The notes below the pieces were generated by a model that searched no databases, was not told the DNA's origin, and saw nothing but the letters and a program-made list of their open reading frames with translations. A program made the position numbers and the translations under genes. Shown here in pieces: positions 7,474 through 8,330 of a stretch of 8,330 bases of DNA; the first letter of the stretch is position 1; each line of letters begins with the position of its first letter. The DNA is taken from assembly GCA_022560215.1 (NCBI GenBank), contig JADFTO010000121.1, forward strand, positions 1 to 8,330, written 5' to 3'. This DNA comes from Pseudomonadota bacterium (GTDB lineage: Bacteria > Pseudomonadota > Alphaproteobacteria > Rhodospirillales > 2-02-FULL-58-16).

Positions 7474-7752
7474 TTTCTCCTTTCCGCGGGTGCCGTGTGA
7501 GTCGCCCGCAAACGGTTATCGGCTTTGATCCCCGTTAATCGACGGCCGCAACTTGACCTGGATCAATTCCGATCCGGCTTTTCGATCACAATTTGTTGAA
7601 CCGGGATCGGTGAACGCGGAGGCGAACCGGCCCCTTATCGCCGGTCGGGCCCCCTGTGCGCCGACGACACGGGCGCCGTTTATGGGCCGGAATCCTCGCC
7701 CGGTCGGGCGCCGGCGGGTACTGTGCATGCTTCGAAGAGCAGAGGTGCCGCC
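7474..7752. other. Divergent intergenic region, no gene seen
   Basis: These 279 bases separate two divergent genes. The left part (about 7511-7600) is relatively AT-rich and carries the FNR-like box. The right part (about 7620-7735) is very GC-rich with short inverted repeats such as ACCGGC/GCCGGT (7626-7631, 7640-7645), suggesting a structured leader of the rightward gene. A ribosome site, AGAGG at 7741-7745, precedes ATG 7753. CACAAT (7587-7592) is a possible -10 for the rightward gene, centred about 30 bp from the box centre. No reading frame here looks coding. Confidence 0.5.
7553..7566. promoter_or_regulatory. FNR/FixK-like box (anaerobox)
   Basis: TTGACCTGGATCAA fits the TTGA-N6-TCAA core of the CRP/FNR-family oxygen regulators and differs from the FNR consensus TTGAT-N4-ATCAA at one base. 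It lies about 86 bp upstream of the minus-strand start (7473) and about 193 bp upstream of the rightward ATG (7753), so it could act on either gene or both. By a hand estimate the 8-base core is expected about 0.1 times in a window this size. The match and its intergenic position are seen directly; FNR control is inference. Confidence 0.55.
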
Positions 7753-8330
7753 ATGGGTTTTTCCTTCGACCTGTTCTGGTCTTTCCGCAGCCCGTACTGT
7801 TACCTGTCCCTTGACCGCATCCTCGCCGTCGGCCGGGAATACGAGGTGGCGGTCAACGTGCGTCCGGTCTATCCCCTGGCCATCCGCAGCCCGGAATTCT
7901 TCGAACGCGTCCATCCGTCGTACCGTCCCTACCACCTTCTCGATTCACGGCGGGTGGCCGACCACCTGGGCGTTCCCTACCGCCGCCCGCTGCCCGACCC
8001 CATCGTCATGGACATGGAGACCAACGCCATCGCGCCCGACCAGCCCACCATCCACCGGCTGACGCGCCTGGGCATGGCGGCGGTGCTGGCGGGCCGCGGC
8101 CTGCCGTTCCTCGATCAGGTGTCGCGGATGCTCTGGGACGGGACGGTCGACGGCTGGGACCAGGGGACGCACCTGGCCGACGCGGTGGCCCGCGCCGGCC
8201 TCGATCTCGAGGTCCTGGATCGGCAGATCGCCGCCGATCCGGCCACGTACGACGCCGCCATGGAGGAGAACCAGGAGGCCCACGCCGCGGCCGGCCACTG
8301 GGGGGTGCCGACCACCGTTTTCGAGGGCGA
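7753..8330 (+). CDS. DsbA-like thioredoxin-fold protein, 2-hydroxychromene-2-carboxylate isomerase type (3' end cut off)
   Basis: The reading frame runs open to the window end (192 codons seen), so the C-terminus is missing; family members have about 200-220 residues, so little is lost. The N-terminus FSFDLFWSFRSPYCYLSL is the first beta strand and active-site turn of the HCCA isomerase/kappa-class glutathione transferase branch of the DsbA family. Ser13 of SPYC stands where thioredoxins have the first catalytic cysteine, and Cys16 falls at the second. An all-helical insert follows. GVPTTVF, with Pro186, is the cis-proline loop that faces the active site. Known relatives bind glutathione and isomerise aromatic-catabolism intermediates or conjugate substrates; the true substrate here is unknown. 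There is no signal peptide, so it is cytosolic. The start is fixed by AGAGG at 7741-7745, 7 nt upstream of the ATG. It is divergent from the His-rich gene, sharing the region with the FNR-like box. Confidence 0.88.
   Translation, partial: MGFSFDLFWSFRSPYCYLSLDRILAVGREYEVAVNVRPVYPLAIRSPEFFERVHPSYRPYHLLDSRRVADHLGVPYRRPLPDPIVMDMETNAIAPDQPTIHRLTRLGMAAVLAGRGLPFLDQVSRMLWDGTVDGWDQGTHLADAVARAGLDLEVLDRQIAADPATYDAAMEENQEAHAAAGHWGVPTTVFEG

Noticed and set aside
6916..7500. Plus-strand open frame (194 codons) opposite the His-rich gene
   Set aside because: The minus-strand frame has a clear ribosome site and a protein-like composition. The plus-strand translation is a Val/Gly/His-rich shadow.
7516..7935. 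Minus-strand open frame (139 codons) crossing the divergent intergenic region
   Set aside because: It overlaps the thioredoxin-fold gene antisense and the FNR-like box, has no ribosome site of note and no recognisable motif.

Overview
The window is GC-rich (roughly 60-65% by eye) with strong G/C preference at third codon positions, densely packed genes, a TolC-type outer-membrane protein and a FNR/FixK-type operator. This fits a Gram-negative proteobacterium. The domain combination reminds me most of free-living alphaproteobacteria such as Rhodospirillales, but the order is an inference from memory and cannot be proved here.

Layout. Positions 1-110 are a leader, or the tail of something upstream, with no convincing gene. 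Positions 111-3737 (+) encode one long fused hydantoinase/5-oxoprolinase enzyme with an HyuA-like ATP-binding half and an HyuB-like half. Positions 3738-3911 are an AT-rich intergenic island holding a near-consensus sigma-70 promoter (TTGACG-N17-TATACT) and an 11-bp tandem repeat. This promoter leads into a TolC-family outer-membrane channel (3912-5228, +). After 118 bases comes a secreted subtilisin-like serine protease with signal peptide, prodomain and complete catalytic residues (5347-6591, +). It converges on a minus-strand gene of unknown function (6688-7473, -; resembles the family annotated DUF6969) carrying a striking histidine cluster. A 279-bp divergent intergenic region with a FNR/FixK-like box (TTGACCTGGATCAA) separates it from a DsbA/2-hydroxychromene-2-carboxylate isomerase-like thioredoxin-fold gene (7753 onward, +), which is cut off by the window end.

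How they may work together. The oxoprolinase appears to be a stand-alone metabolic gene (ATP-dependent opening of 5-oxoproline or a related cyclic amide). The TolC protein and the protease are both envelope or secreted products and may be co-transcribed from the promoter at 3836-3864. No inner-membrane ABC or membrane-fusion partner is present. The divergent pair around the FNR-like box could respond to oxygen, with the thioredoxin-fold enzyme probably using glutathione. I see no mobile element, CRISPR array, tRNA or rRNA, and no clear evidence of a new multi-gene system. The most uncharacterised element is the His-rich gene at 6688-7473 and its possible oxygen-linked control.
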